A stretch of 64,000 nucleotides of DNA, taken from the NCBI GenBank assembly GCA_032622095.1, contig CP136064.1, positions 175,104,247 through 175,168,246 on the forward strand. Direction: 5' to 3'. Source of the DNA: Siphonodentalium dalli (lineage: Eukaryota > Mollusca > Scaphopoda > Gadilida > Siphonodentaliidae). The position numbers and the translations under genes were made by a program. Below, piece by piece: positions 35,901 through 42,710 of the stretch; the stretch's first letter is position 1, and every line of letters begins with the position of its first letter. A model generated the notes under the pieces. The model was not told where the DNA came from. It worked only from the letters and a program-made list of their open reading frames with translations, and ran no database searches.

Positions 35901-36049
35901 AATATATGTACTATATCCAGTTTCTTCTACCAGTGTATTTGGTATTCTGTATTGTATATAGTATTTATAAAACCATAGAGGACCTTGCCATCACAGAACC
36001 TCTTGATCTTGTCACAATAGTCACTAATGTAACACAACCAACTACATAG
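11805..36049 (+). CDS. Multi-pass membrane transporter, amino-acid/auxin permease-like, 13 exons, N-terminus missing
   Basis: Thirteen exons were joined by hand. Every junction has AG acceptors and GTAAGT/GTGAGT-like donors, and the reading phase is kept throughout, giving 434 residues to a TAG at 36047. About ten hydrophobic segments are visible (near residues 27-43, 44-64, 67-88, 93-115, 130-151, 163-190, 250-275, 325-343, 356-373 and 389-407). A loop at about 191-240 has Cys residues and an NIS sequon, and the tail is short and acidic. The segments ISGTVTIMPFMFEKI and NILWCWAVLEIVPQ resemble the middle helices of amino-acid/auxin permeases and the aromatic amino-acid permeases of the same superfamily. 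The subfamily is not resolved and the substrate is not claimed. The first exon recognised starts with a split codon, and helices 1-2 expected for the fold are missing. An upstream exon must lie left of 11805, possibly beyond the Ngaro insertion. Confidence 0.7.
11935..12536 (+). other. Intron, unique part
   Basis: AT-rich, with no repeat recognised. Confidence 0.4.
12537..12800. repeat. Dispersed repeat of the GCAGCCATCTTGGAT family
   Basis: It shares phrases such as GCAGCCATCTTGGATTT, CATGACTAAATCCTTT and GTAGATGGGA with 33850-34650 and 53871-54835. This is a short, diverged copy. Confidence 0.65.
12850..13109. mobile_element. TTAA MITE, piggyBac-like, family 1
   Basis: The right end CATGGAAGGGTTAA is intact and the left end is degraded. 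It holds two internal foldbacks of the CTTATATATGCGAG type. Confidence 0.75.
13282..13347 (+). CDS. Transporter exon b
   Basis: 66 bp, acceptor TATTTCCAG, donor GTATGT. It encodes IAFMISYALAGSEAYAQLFG, completing a hydrophobic segment begun in exon a. Confidence 0.75.
13348..14773 (+). other. Transporter intron, unique part
   Basis: AT-rich, with no mobile element or repeat array recognised. Confidence 0.4.
14774..14897 (+). CDS. Transporter exon c
   Basis: 124 bp, acceptor TTGTTTTAG, donor GTAAGT. It encodes the membrane segment AIPAFIWILSLSVMFGLKF and then VVSILTFFKASLFGGT. Confidence 0.8.
15046..15484. mobile_element. TTAA MITE, piggyBac-like, family 1, extended copy
   Basis: The ends are TTAACTCTTTCATGA and TGTGAAAGGGTTAA. 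At least four alternating foldback blocks make it longer than the other copies, probably by internal duplication. Confidence 0.8.
15485..15880 (+). other. Transporter intron, unassigned
   Basis: AT-rich; no feature recognised. Confidence 0.35.
15881..16070. repeat. Dispersed repeat shared with 30085-30270
   Basis: Shared phrases include TTCCCC(A/G)CTA, AACAATTTCAA, GTGTAAATTTCCAA-like and AACTGTT. Both copies end in a C-rich stretch. Confidence 0.55.
16105..16204 (+). CDS. Transporter exon d
   Basis: 100 bp, acceptor TATTTTCAG, donor GTACGT. It encodes VVITLFVGSSVHKEVHNSYE and then HIGEPFLMGFIAI. Confidence 0.8.
16205..16935 (+). other. Transporter intron, unassigned
   Basis: AT-rich; a cytosine-poor stretch with no recognised element. 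Confidence 0.35.
16936..17393. mobile_element. TTAA-flanked MITE, family 2
   Basis: The element (16940-17389) is flanked by TTAA. Its inverted ends read AGG(A/T)ACTCAATCCGATCAGAC over 23 bp with one mismatch. No transposase is present. Confidence 0.85.
17531..17790. repeat. Dispersed repeat with CTGTCCGTC phrases
   Basis: It starts with a foldback around TCCCATCCCAAAAGATGGGG and continues with ATATCTCAA, ATGGGTTATCGG and TTTTCCGTTCAAGAGTTATC phrases. These are shared with 33535-33850. Confidence 0.6.
18068..18266. mobile_element. TTAA MITE, piggyBac-like, family 1, degraded copy
   Basis: The TATATATGCGAGGCTCCCTATG foldback core and the ATTTAATGCTGCACCAGTG subterminal block are present. The terminal TTAA ends are degraded. 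Confidence 0.65.
18370..18428 (+). CDS. Transporter exon e
   Basis: 59 bp, acceptor TCATTACAG, donor GTGAGT. It encodes GTVTIMPFMFEKIHKSKQE, which resembles the helix 5-6 region of amino-acid permeases. Confidence 0.8.
18429..18887 (+). other. Transporter intron, unassigned
   Basis: No recognised feature. Confidence 0.35.
18888..19656. mobile_element. hAT-like non-autonomous element
   Basis: The direct repeat GATACAA flanks 18895-19649. The ends are inverted GGGCCCT-containing termini (CATGGGCCCTCGAAT on the left, complement of AGGGCCCTA on the right). The seven matching bases allow an 8-bp duplication with one change. The termini resemble those of 45540-46528. Confidence 0.6.
20143..20393. 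mobile_element. TTAA MITE, piggyBac-like, family 1
   Basis: The ends are TTAACCCTTTCATGACGG and GTCATGAAAGAATTAA. This is a typical 250-bp copy with two internal foldbacks. Confidence 0.85.
20439..20503 (+). CDS. Transporter exon f
   Basis: 65 bp, acceptor ATTTTCAG, donor GTAAGT. It encodes VKYFNLAVLLGLYTCVVTNI plus L, a membrane helix. Confidence 0.85.
20683..20897. mobile_element. Foldback MITE, mariner-like (TA target), copy 1
   Basis: A near-perfect palindrome whose arms read from the (TA)CAGTAATGCCCTAA-like end to a CGGAAAGCTCTCG centre. The left terminus is slightly degraded and the right ends GGGCATTACTGTA. Confidence 0.85.
20898..21762 (+). other. Transporter intron, unassigned
   Basis: Contains an imperfect inverted pair AAACATACCCTGTTTCA... 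around 21113 and TATAGTATGTTTACC at 21230, possibly an old foldback element. Nothing else was recognised. Confidence 0.35.
21763..21897 (+). CDS. Transporter exon g
   Basis: 135 bp, acceptor TTTCCCTAG, donor GTAAGT. It encodes CWAVLEIVPQLAKDHCHILS, then a polar loop with VVCTQNNIS (possible N-glycosylation at NIS), probably extracellular or lumenal. Confidence 0.85.
21898..22672 (+). other. Transporter intron, unassigned
   Basis: AT-rich; no feature recognised. Confidence 0.35.
22673..22715 (+). CDS. Transporter exon h (43-bp microexon-like)
   Basis: Acceptor TTCTTTACAG, donor GTGAGT. It encodes SFKIGEISTIPLTK. The phase links exons g and i. Confidence 0.75.
22772..23201. mobile_element. 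TTAA-flanked MITE, family 3, copy 1
   Basis: The element 22776-23197 lies between TTAA copies. Its inverted ends are AGGCCCACCTAATTTTC and the complement of AAATTAAATGGGCCT. The same element occurs in reverse orientation at 47792-48281. Confidence 0.85.
23505..23600. promoter_or_regulatory. Paired CRE palindromes in an inverted repeat
   Basis: Two perfect TGACGTCA octamers (23516-23523 and 23583-23590) sit in an imperfect inverted repeat of about 24-bp arms (TGACGTCA-AATGAGTAGAC against TGACGTCA-TATAAGTAGAC). TGACGTCA is the CREB/ATF consensus. It lies about 330 bp upstream of an orphan THAP ATG, so it may be a captured promoter. Confidence 0.6.
23918..24004 (+). pseudogene. Orphan THAP-domain first exon
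   Basis: From the ATG at 23918 the frame encodes MPNKCSVFGC then GRYSDTQLGILLHSFP. C-x4-C near the start and a (F/L)H-x-FP block about 14-18 residues later are the opening of a THAP C2CH zinc finger. The second C-x2-H half is absent, and the sequence runs into the intron end 25 bp before transporter exon i. There is no donor of good quality after FP. It is most likely a first-exon relic of a THAP-bearing transposon or THAP gene fragment, not part of the transporter. Confidence 0.55.
24030..24144 (+). CDS. Transporter exon i
   Basis: 115 bp, acceptor CTATTTCAG, donor GTGAGT. It encodes IILEKHPSF and then the long hydrophobic helix WVAVLVEFFITISITVSYLV. Confidence 0.85.
24179..24427. mobile_element. 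TTAA MITE, piggyBac-like, family 1
   Basis: The left end is TTAACCCTTCCTG and the right end GTCATGAAAGGCGTAA is degraded. Two CTTATATATGCGAG foldbacks lie inside. Confidence 0.8.
24428..25026 (+). other. Transporter intron, unassigned
   Basis: No recognised exon or repeat. Confidence 0.35.
25035..25944. mobile_element. hAT-like non-autonomous element, 910 bp
   Basis: A perfect 8-bp target duplication CAGGCCTC (25027-25034, 25945-25952) flanks inverted ends TAGTGTTGAAATGATTAATCG and TAGTGTTAAAACGATTAGCG. Several GTCGA/TCGAC motifs are subterminal. The interior holds a 15-bp C run (25509-25523) and no transposase frame. Confidence 0.85.
26749..27145. repeat. Short tandem array of a CTCGACCGATCC unit
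   Basis: Three units begin near 26767, 26878 and 27016. Each has CTCGACCGATCC(C/G)A-TCAAATTTGGT, a TCCAATTTCA phrase and GACCGTGTCCTTGACCT-like text. Units differ by insertions. Confidence 0.7.
27480..27800. repeat. Two-copy tandem repeat, about 151 bp apart
   Basis: Shared phrases are ATTATTATATGGATGTTAA, GACTTGAATCCTAT and AGGAATGCT(T/C)AGCTATTAA. The two copies are clearly diverged. Confidence 0.7.
28030..29530. repeat. Repeat element with eight-copy 161-bp satellite
   Basis: It starts at a GTCGAGTTTTTCAAAAACTC foldback, followed by a G/C-rich GGCGGGCGG stretch. It contains monomers beginning near 28259, 28420, 28580, 28741, 28902, 29047, 29209 and 29374 (spacing 161, 160, 161, 161, 145, 162, 165) and closes with AAAAAACTCGAC. 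Each monomer includes CACCGTTAGCGCGATAACTC, AACAATATTTGGTATATGAG, CAACAATATCTCGG and GAGTTATGGGTCTTAGTTTG. The period is not a multiple of three. Confidence 0.9.
29781..29802 (+). repeat. (GA)n microsatellite
   Basis: Eleven GA units. A 16-bp poly(G) run follows at 29902-29917. Confidence 0.9.
30085..30270. repeat. Dispersed repeat shared with 15881-16070
   Basis: It has the same order of phrases as the first copy and ends in a C-rich tract (CCCCAAGTCCCCCC). Confidence 0.55.
31421..31547 (+). CDS. Transporter exon j
   Basis: 127 bp, acceptor TTTTATTTTAG, donor GTGAGT. It encodes NGFIDSIFGTREMCKCKQLS and then a polar stretch with NKT and SPGQKNN, a hydrophilic loop between helices. Confidence 0.8.
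31548..32484 (+). other. Transporter intron, unassigned
   Basis: AT-rich; no feature recognised. Confidence 0.35.
32485..32950. repeat. Three-unit tandem repeat, 169-179 bp period
   Basis: CATTGTGTAATCAACT(T/C)CTCCCA recurs at 32500, 32679 and 32848. Each copy is followed by GAGAATTG-like, TATTG(T/C)TA and GCAACATG phrases. Confidence 0.8.
33203..33272 (+). CDS. Transporter exon k
   Basis: 70 bp, acceptor TTTTTTTCAG, donor GTGAGG. It encodes LCKIGVSFLAFALIFIVSML plus NPQ, a membrane helix. Confidence 0.85.
33535..34650. repeat. Adjacent dispersed repeats in the transporter intron
   Basis: Positions 33535-33840 match the 17531-17790 repeat (CTGTC, ATATCTCAAATTTGG, TTTTCCATTC phrases). From 33850 the sequence belongs to the GCAGCCATCTTGGAT family, also at 12537 and 53871, with about five diverged units. 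Confidence 0.65.
34841..34935 (+). CDS. Transporter exon l
   Basis: 95 bp, acceptor TTATTCCAG, donor GTAAGT. It encodes GFVDMLDKFGSCIMGFFYLF and VTLMIYNSLKY, a membrane helix. Confidence 0.85.
34978..35307. mobile_element. MITE of the GAATGAGGTCCCCAGAGGGTG family, copy 1
   Basis: The left end is CCTGCAAATAGTGTGTCTGT, as in the right terminus at 50068. It contains the AGAGGGTGAATTT block and its inverse. The right end is lost next to a second foldback. Confidence 0.65.
35308..35461. repeat. 154-bp foldback element
   Basis: Inverted arms CGAAACCGGACA(T/A)AC and CCCATCAAATATA(A/G)CATAGTA fold around a short centre near 35385. The right arm differs by a few bases. Confidence 0.7.
35667..35775. 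mobile_element. TTAA MITE, piggyBac-like, family 1, fragment
   Basis: One foldback (GCGAGGCTCCCTATGGGAGAC) and the right subterminal block remain. Confidence 0.65.
35872..36049 (+). CDS. Transporter exon m, last coding exon
   Basis: 178 bp to the TAG stop. It encodes DVKIPFPLPKYMYYIQFLLP, a final helix VYLVFCIVYSIY, and a short tail (TIEDLAITEPLDLV) ending QPTT. Confidence 0.85.
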
Positions 36050-36114
36050 AATTAGTATTGTAGGTTATGTCTAGTCTTGAGGTTGACAATTTACTTTGAC
36101 ATGCTCAAAATTAT

Positions 36115-36120
36115 ATTAAA
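36115..36120 (+). terminator. Candidate polyadenylation signal ATTAAA of the transporter
   Basis: ATTAAA lies 66 nt after the stop, close before an A-rich tract. A standard AATAAA is found only at 36817-36822, beyond a MITE. Confidence 0.4.
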
Positions 36121-36358
36121 TACCTAAAAAAAAAATAAGTTCCCATATCTCCCAAGAAAAATGGATCCATTTGCTATGAAATTTCACCTTTGTGATCAGT
36201 TTGATTAACTTTATTGACATTAAACATTTAATTGGAGTTATGCTTGCAAAAATCTAAGTTGAGACTACAAACTGTAAACTGTGCTCACCTGGTATTGTCC
36301 CATGTTCACAATTGGTCCAAATCCAATGTGTGGGGTGGTTGGAAAGGCTGCCATACAC

Positions 36359-36523
36359 TTAACCCTTTAATGACTGGAGCTTCCTGAATTTTTGCAAAAA
36401 CCCTGTGCCAATGCATTCTCTTATATATGGGAGTCTCATAGAGATCCTCTCATATATAAGATAATGCACTGGCACAGGATCTTTAATGCTGTACCAGCAT
36501 GGCTCCTGTCATGAACGGGTTAA
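36359..36523. mobile_element. TTAA MITE, piggyBac-like, family 1, short copy
   Basis: The ends are TTAACCCTTTAATGACTGG and GTCATGAACGGGTTAA. Only one foldback remains. Confidence 0.85.
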
Positions 36524-38067
36524 CTCTATGACTGGTATGTGGTTAACCCATCTATGGTCTGTGTTATTGTGGTCTAACTTTCTTCCTGTGAAAAAATTAC
36601 ATTTATCCTTTCAATTTATTCTCATTCAAGTTCACAGGGTCAATTTATACTCACTCAATTTCACAAGGTTAATTATTTTTCAGGTAGAGTATACCTGTGT
36701 AAAATTTAATAACAATGAAGCCCATATATTTGGAGAGAAAAAAAACCAAAATATTAATGAGGAACTTACTTTTTTGTTTAGGTCTTTATTAGGAATCCTG
36801 CCTTATGCAGTGCTCAAATAAATCCTTACCTATTTTTAACCCTTTGATTATTGAATAATTCTCCCTTTCAGTTCTAAAAGCTTACATATATATTAGAATG
36901 AACTATTCTTTGTTCTTAGGGTCAGGCTTTTTGGGGGGGGGGGCAAAAGACGGGGGCTGAAAAAAGGCCCCATTCGCAATGAGAACTATGAGAAATAGTC
37001 AGGTTTACCCCCTAATTTCTGACCCTAAAAATCTTCCTAATTCACAAAATCTCTCTTGGTTTCAAAGTGAACAAAATATTTCCCTTTGTATTTGTTTTAA
37101 ATAGGAATAAACAATTCATTATATAAAGAAATGCTTTAAAATGTGTTATTACACTGATTGTTACAAGGACAATGCTTGTCCTATATTATCTGTCACATTG
37201 AAATTCCCAATAATGTACATCTACATGTATGGTGCAGAATTTTCCAACACAAAGAACCCAGGACTCTTTCCCAAAAAGTGTAGAAAAATCCCTGAGGGTG
37301 TTGTGATAATACTAGCAGATACCAGTCAGAAAAACACTTACGATTCCCATTCATACATTTTTAGGAATGTTCAAATAAAAAGACTTATTAGCTGAACAGT
37401 CATACAAACGGAACAACATGAACCAAGTAACTACCCATCAGCAAGAGTCCAGTTATCAAAGGGTTAATGTCTATATAGTTGTATGAATTGATACAAACAT
37501 TCTATGAAACTTATGTGCACAGAGTAGACCATAACAAATTTAACCCTTTCTGTAATAAATACTCATTGAAGAGTAGTTCTCTTATGAAATGTTCAGATAA
37601 TAAGTTCAACAAAGGCTGTTTGTTGAACTAGTTTTCTGAAAGTTTCCCACCAATGAATAGGAATCTTTCTGCATTTATATTATCTGTTGTCTGCTTCCTC
37701 CAAATGAATAATAGACCTTTCTAATATAAACTATAGTAACTGAAAGTCCATTTAGTAAAGAAAGGGTTTAACTTTCATCCCAAATCAATAAAATATTTTT
37801 GATAATCATTTATTTGTAAACGTTGTCTGGACTGTAACAGTTTTTTTGTACTATTTACAAAGAATGATTGCAGAATTGACTGAGTGACTCTTAATCTTCA
37901 AGTTTCAAAGTTTATTTCACATAGAAATTACTCACTTTGATCACATTCTGGGGATCAAAGTAGGTCAATAAGAACATGAAATACTTACATGCGAAATATG
38001 CATGGACTGTAAAGACTTATCAAAGTGATAGAAATTATTGCTTTAGAGAGAAAAATGTTCCAGAAAG
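36524..38067. other. Intergenic region downstream of the transporter
   Basis: AT-rich with a poly(G) run near 36932-36942. An 84-codon plus-strand frame at 37141 has no recognisable domain and is not called. Confidence 0.4.
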
Positions 38068-38275
38068 TACAGTAATGCCATAGATAATCGACTCCTTAAC
38101 CACAGCAGAATTATGGGTAATTTTTCATGATTTAGTTGGAAATATGGCTTGTTGCCATTCATCGGGAGAGAGCTTTCCGATGAATTACAACAAGCCATAT
38201 TTCCGACTAAATCGTGAAAAATTACCCATAATCCTGCTGTTGTTAAGGAGTCGATTATTTAGGGCATTACATGTA
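38068..38275. mobile_element. Foldback MITE, mariner-like, copy 2
   Basis: It starts TA-CAGTAATGCC and ends GGGCATTAC. The arms match copies at 20683, 41117 and 61429, and the centre is shorter. Confidence 0.85.
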
Positions 38276-38960
38276 ACAATAAAGTCTGTACTCATTTAGT
38301 TTCTCGCTGACAGTCTCACTCTGTTGACTATATAAAGCAGCTAATAAGTTTATATAGCTTCAGGAATATATTATGAGCAATGTTAAGCCTGCACCCAAGT
38401 ATTTTATGAATTTATTGGCTTATTTTGATCAACAGACCATGTCCAAAATCAAGAGATTACTAGGCTCTAAAATGCATTCAGGGATCAAGACCTGAATTTA
38501 CAACAACAACATAAAATAATTATTATTTTAACAATGTTTCTGCTTTGTTCTTTTGAAAAATGTTGAAAACAAAATATGACATTAAACTGGACATATAATT
38601 ACCAAAGAATATAATTTTGTTATTGAAAAATTAACAAAATAATTTTTCGTGTCCCTCTGAAACATCAAAACTCTATGAAATAAATGCATAGAAAATTCAA
38701 TGTCAAACAAAATAGCATATTTATTGTGGCACTTATTGGTTCAAACATGTTATTTTATACACTTGAATCTAAATGAAAAATTGGTCTGGAACCCTGAATA
38801 CATCTATTAATTAGTTTAAAAATGTGATGCATGCTACAAATATAACTGCAAATTCAAGTGCAATGAAACACTTTATTTATTTCAACTATAAACTTGGTCA
38901 GTTTTATTGTTGTGTGTGACTGTGTGTGTGTGTGTGTGCATATGTTAGGGGAGGGGAGGG
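38276..38960. other. Intergenic, unassigned
   Basis: AT-rich, with a (TG)n tract at 38921-38939. Confidence 0.4.
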
Positions 38961-38968
38961 GATTATTA

Positions 38969-39556
38969 AGGGTTTCCGCTAAGTGTGGAATGGAACTTCA
39001 GTAGATGCCAGAGGGAAAACTCAGTCTATGCAACAAACTGCAAATATCTAATATCGGTAAATAAACCCATAACTTAAGCCTATACTCTGAACATACATGG
39101 AAATATAATTAGATTAATTCAAGGAATCACAATTAACCTTATTTTTTTTTAAACTGTAAGGTTTATATGATCAATTCATCACTTCATGTCTGGACAGCAT
39201 CATAGTAACATGCTTTATTTGACAACATAATTGCAGCATGACTGGGCAGATCAAGCATGTGTCTTTTAATGAAGAACAATTCAATATCTTTCAAAATAAG
39301 GCAATAACTATTGATGTATGTCCCCATGAAAAGTATTTTTATTATAAAACGGGTCTACCAGTGATCAACTTTGGCAATCAAGATAACATTATTTTTGTTT
39401 ATCATTCACTGTTGGTTTTATTTAATTGAAGATAAACTTGTGACATAGGCATTAGCAATTTAGCATGTGGATCTGGTAGGGGCGGTGTCATAGGGGAAAT
39501 AGGAGCTAGGGTAAAGGAACCTAAAAGGGACCCACTATCCCTCTAGCGGAAACCCT
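38969..39556. mobile_element. hAT-like MITE with AGGGTTTCCGCTA ends, copy 1
   Basis: The inverted ends are AGGGTTTCCGCTAA and the complement of TAGCGGAAACCCT. They are flanked by GATTATTA and GCTTATTA (7 of 8 match). The interior is AT-rich with no transposase. A related element is at 50569-51025. Confidence 0.7.
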
Positions 39557-39564
39557 GCTTATTA

Positions 39565-40561
39565 CAACTACATTAATAGCTGACCTTAAGTTCATTCATC
39601 ACTATTGACAATTAGACGTAAGGTTATGCATCATACCATGCAGGAAAGGCTTATACCTGCTGTATGTTGGCCAGTCTGTTCACCTTTGGCATACCAAACA
39701 TGAGCATCATGTTGTCTGGCAGTAGCTATTGTTTGTCCTGTACCAACATCTCGACCAAACTGGTAGGCAGAGTTCTGTCTCCTCGCTACGCTGATCATAT
39801 AACTGCCATCATGTGCTGTTTTGTCTATTTTTGGAACATGAAATTCCACATAAATGGCTGTCACATGTTTCCTTTCTAATCATGTTTTCTTCCCTAACTT
39901 CAGTCAAATAAAGTTGATTCAAGCTTACACAACAACAGTAAACCAAAAAGGACATTCCTACAAGTTGGAGTTGTTTAGATGATTCAGTGGAAGGTAGGCC
40001 CATTCCAAGCTCATTTCAGAAACATGTTTGTATATACTTTTGGCGAATCGACGTATGAATTGTTGGCGGTCTATTCTGTGCTACTATATCAGACTGATCC
40101 AGCCAATTTCCAATATAATATGGACAGCTTGGTTTCTAAGAGTAATGCAGAATGATTTGTAACCAACAAAGGTATATAAAAAAAATAAATTGGGAGAAAA
40201 GATTATATTCTTTACATGATGGCAATGGTCTAACCAGCGTATATGAGTTAATTCCCTTCAACTATTGTCACATCACACTCCTACAGTATATTATCATTTT
40301 GTGTAAGTTCTTTTCATGTCAACTCAAAAGGTGCATATATCTGTATATATTCAAGAGGGTACCATTATACATATCTATTATATACTGCTGTAATGTGATC
40401 TGTAGGATGAATTTATAAATACATGTATATGTTTAGAATGACAAAACAAGTGCAACTGTGAGTATTATGTACTTGGCTTTAAGTTAATAATACATGTATA
40501 TCAATCTGACTACATCACAGACTCAGTTATCGTTAACTCAGCTTGGGATTTCAAGTGTCTG
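39565..40561. other. Intergenic, unassigned
   Basis: Opposing small frames at 39631-39879 carry no recognisable domain. No other feature was seen. Confidence 0.35.
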
Positions 40562-40569
40562 CATGGAAA

Positions 40570-40913
40570 CATGGACCAGCCCAGAGGGTGACTTGGGAGA
40601 CAACTTCTGCCTATGATGTGCCACTTCTCCCTAGTTTTGTCCCAGGGAGAAGTGACTTCTCTCTCATATACCAGTATGTATAATCAAACAACATATTTGA
40701 AGTATATTTATTGATATAATGGTGTTGTTACTCACTATAATTGTTTTATAATTGGGCTCTTGTGTTGCATAATATTTATTAGATCATAGAAGGGTGATGT
40801 TGGGATGAAAATTCAGTTTCAGCCTTTGTTATTTCTCCATGTTAACAGCCCACTTCTCCCTAATACAGGGAGAAGTGACTTCTCCTAATTTTAAACCTCA
40901 AGGCTGGTCCCTG
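40570..40913. mobile_element. hAT-like MITE with CAGGGACCAGCC ends, copy 1
   Basis: A perfect 8-bp target duplication CATGGAAA (40562-40569, 40914-40921) flanks the 344-bp element. The ends are CATGGACCAGCC and GGCTGGTCCCTG. Subterminal GAGAAGTGACTTCTC palindromes are present. Confidence 0.85.
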
Positions 40914-41116
40914 CATGGAAATGAAATCAGATATAAAATCTTCCCACATTTTTCCCTCGAAATAAACCAGCTTGTGATATTGGGTATTCAAGATGCTTGT
41001 TTACGTTGAAGATATGTTCCATTACTCTCCTATAGCGGAGTTTATTGCCATACTCTTGGGCAGGATTTTCTTTCGATTGTAACCAGCTTTATCCTACATA
41101 TCAACACAAAAAGCTA

Positions 41117-41320
41117 CAGTAATGCCCTATATAATTGACTCCTTAACCACAGCAGAATTATGGGTAAATTTTCAGGATTTAGTCGGAAATATGGCTTGTT
41201 GCCATTTATCGGAAAGCTCTCAATGAGATGAATGGCAACAAGCCATATTTCCGACTAAATCCTGAAAAATTACCCATAATTCTGCTGTGGTTAAGGAGTC
41301 GATAATTTAGGGCATGACTG
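41117..41320. mobile_element. Foldback MITE, mariner-like, copy 3
   Basis: TA flanks CAGTAATGCCC...GGGCATGACTG. It is almost perfectly palindromic over 200 bp. Confidence 0.9.
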
Positions 41321-41620
41321 TATATTTATTGGAAAGAGTGATATCTTATCGTCAGATTTTATTTAAAAACATATATAAATTATGCTGTGTAACTCGAAGT
41401 AATCATATTGGTTTATGTTGGTAAAAGGCGAGTTGGCATCCTCTCGATTAAATGCAAATATTGTGATAAATTGTACATTTTTTTGTATTAAACTCCTGTT
41501 TGATTGGACAACTCATGTAGAGCTGAGAACAAATATTATATCATCTATTGAATATACCGGTTACTGTGTTTATAGTTACAAGTTATCAACAGCATTAGTA
41601 ATTATAAATGAGCAGGTCAC

Positions 41621-41845
41621 TTGAACACTTCCATGACTGGGGCTTCCTGCAATTTTGCGAAAACCCTGTGCCAATGCATTCTCTTATATAAGCGAGTCTC
41701 CCATATGGCGCCTTGCATATATAAGAGAAAACATTGGCCTAACAATATTTACTTTGACCTTATAAGCCAGTGCATATATATGAGAATGTACTGGCACAGG
41801 ATCTTTAATGCTGCACCCGCACAGCTCCCATCATAAAAGGGTTAA
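41621..41845. mobile_element. TTAA MITE, piggyBac-like, family 1
   Basis: The right end ATCATAAAAGGGTTAA is intact. The left end TTGAACACTTCCATGACTGG carries substitutions. Confidence 0.75.
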
Positions 41846-42168
41846 ACTCCGCTATCAGATAGTAATGGAACGAATCTATGAAGTAAATCAGCATACAGAG
41901 CAAACAATATCTCAACTGGTTTATGTTGAAGGAGACTTGGAAGACAGCCAATTTTGTACTACTGAGGCTATGGTTCAGTCAGAATTGGACTTTCTGTCGA
42001 AAGTTGGACATAATTACCAAATTTCATGTAATCTATATTTTCTGAGTTTCGAATCAGACTAAACATTATTTACATATTTATCGTTGCTTCCGTAAAATGT
42101 CATACATGTACCTTGATATAAATTTTCACATTTTTGTACATTTGCAATTTATACAGGCCTTAAAATAT

Positions 42169-42628
42169 GGTGCTGGACATTTGCAGAATGAGGTCCCCAG
42201 AGGGTGAATTTATGATGCTACGCTGCACAATGGGCTAGCATCACTAAATTCACCCTCTGGGGACCTCATTCTGCTTAGGCCTCATCTTCTCTGGAAACTA
42301 TCTTTATTATCAAATTAACAAGTTTTTATAATTTCTTTGCTAACTTTACAAAAATTATTTTTCATTTTTAGTTTAGTTTAGTTTCTCCATATCCCCAAAT
42401 TGGCAGATGACACAACGCATGATCTAGGTTCCCAATGGATGCACATAACCATCTTGGAACTGAAATATGTGTTTAATTCTCCCATAGCAGATGAGTCCAT
42501 GCAGAAAGAGGTCCCCAGAGGATGAATTTGGTGATGCTAGCCAGCTACATGTATGTGGGAGCCTGCTGTGTTGGTTAGAGTCACTATATTCAGCCTCTGG
42601 AAATCTCATTCTGCAAATGTCCAGCACC
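42169..42628. mobile_element. MITE of the GAATGAGGTCCCCAGAGGGTG family, copy 2
   Basis: Inverted ends GGTGCTGGACATTTGCAGAATGA face each other. The interior has paired AGAGGGTGAATTT blocks. A perfect 20-bp direct repeat (42129-42148 and 42630-42649) flanks it, the left one with a 20-bp gap. Confidence 0.75.
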
Positions 42629-42710
42629 ACATTTTTGTACATTTGCAATCCACATTACATCCATCCTGCAAACCTCTCCACTCTTCCATTTCTCAATACC
42701 ATGTTTAAAC

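Noticed and set aside
37141-37395. An 84-codon plus-strand frame downstream of the transporter.
   Set aside because: No domain, no splice context, and composition like the surrounding AT-rich DNA.
39631-39879. Opposing frames of 71-77 codons, one with a GTGQTIATARQ phrase reminiscent of a GIY-YIG core.
   Set aside because: The remaining landmarks of the domain are absent.
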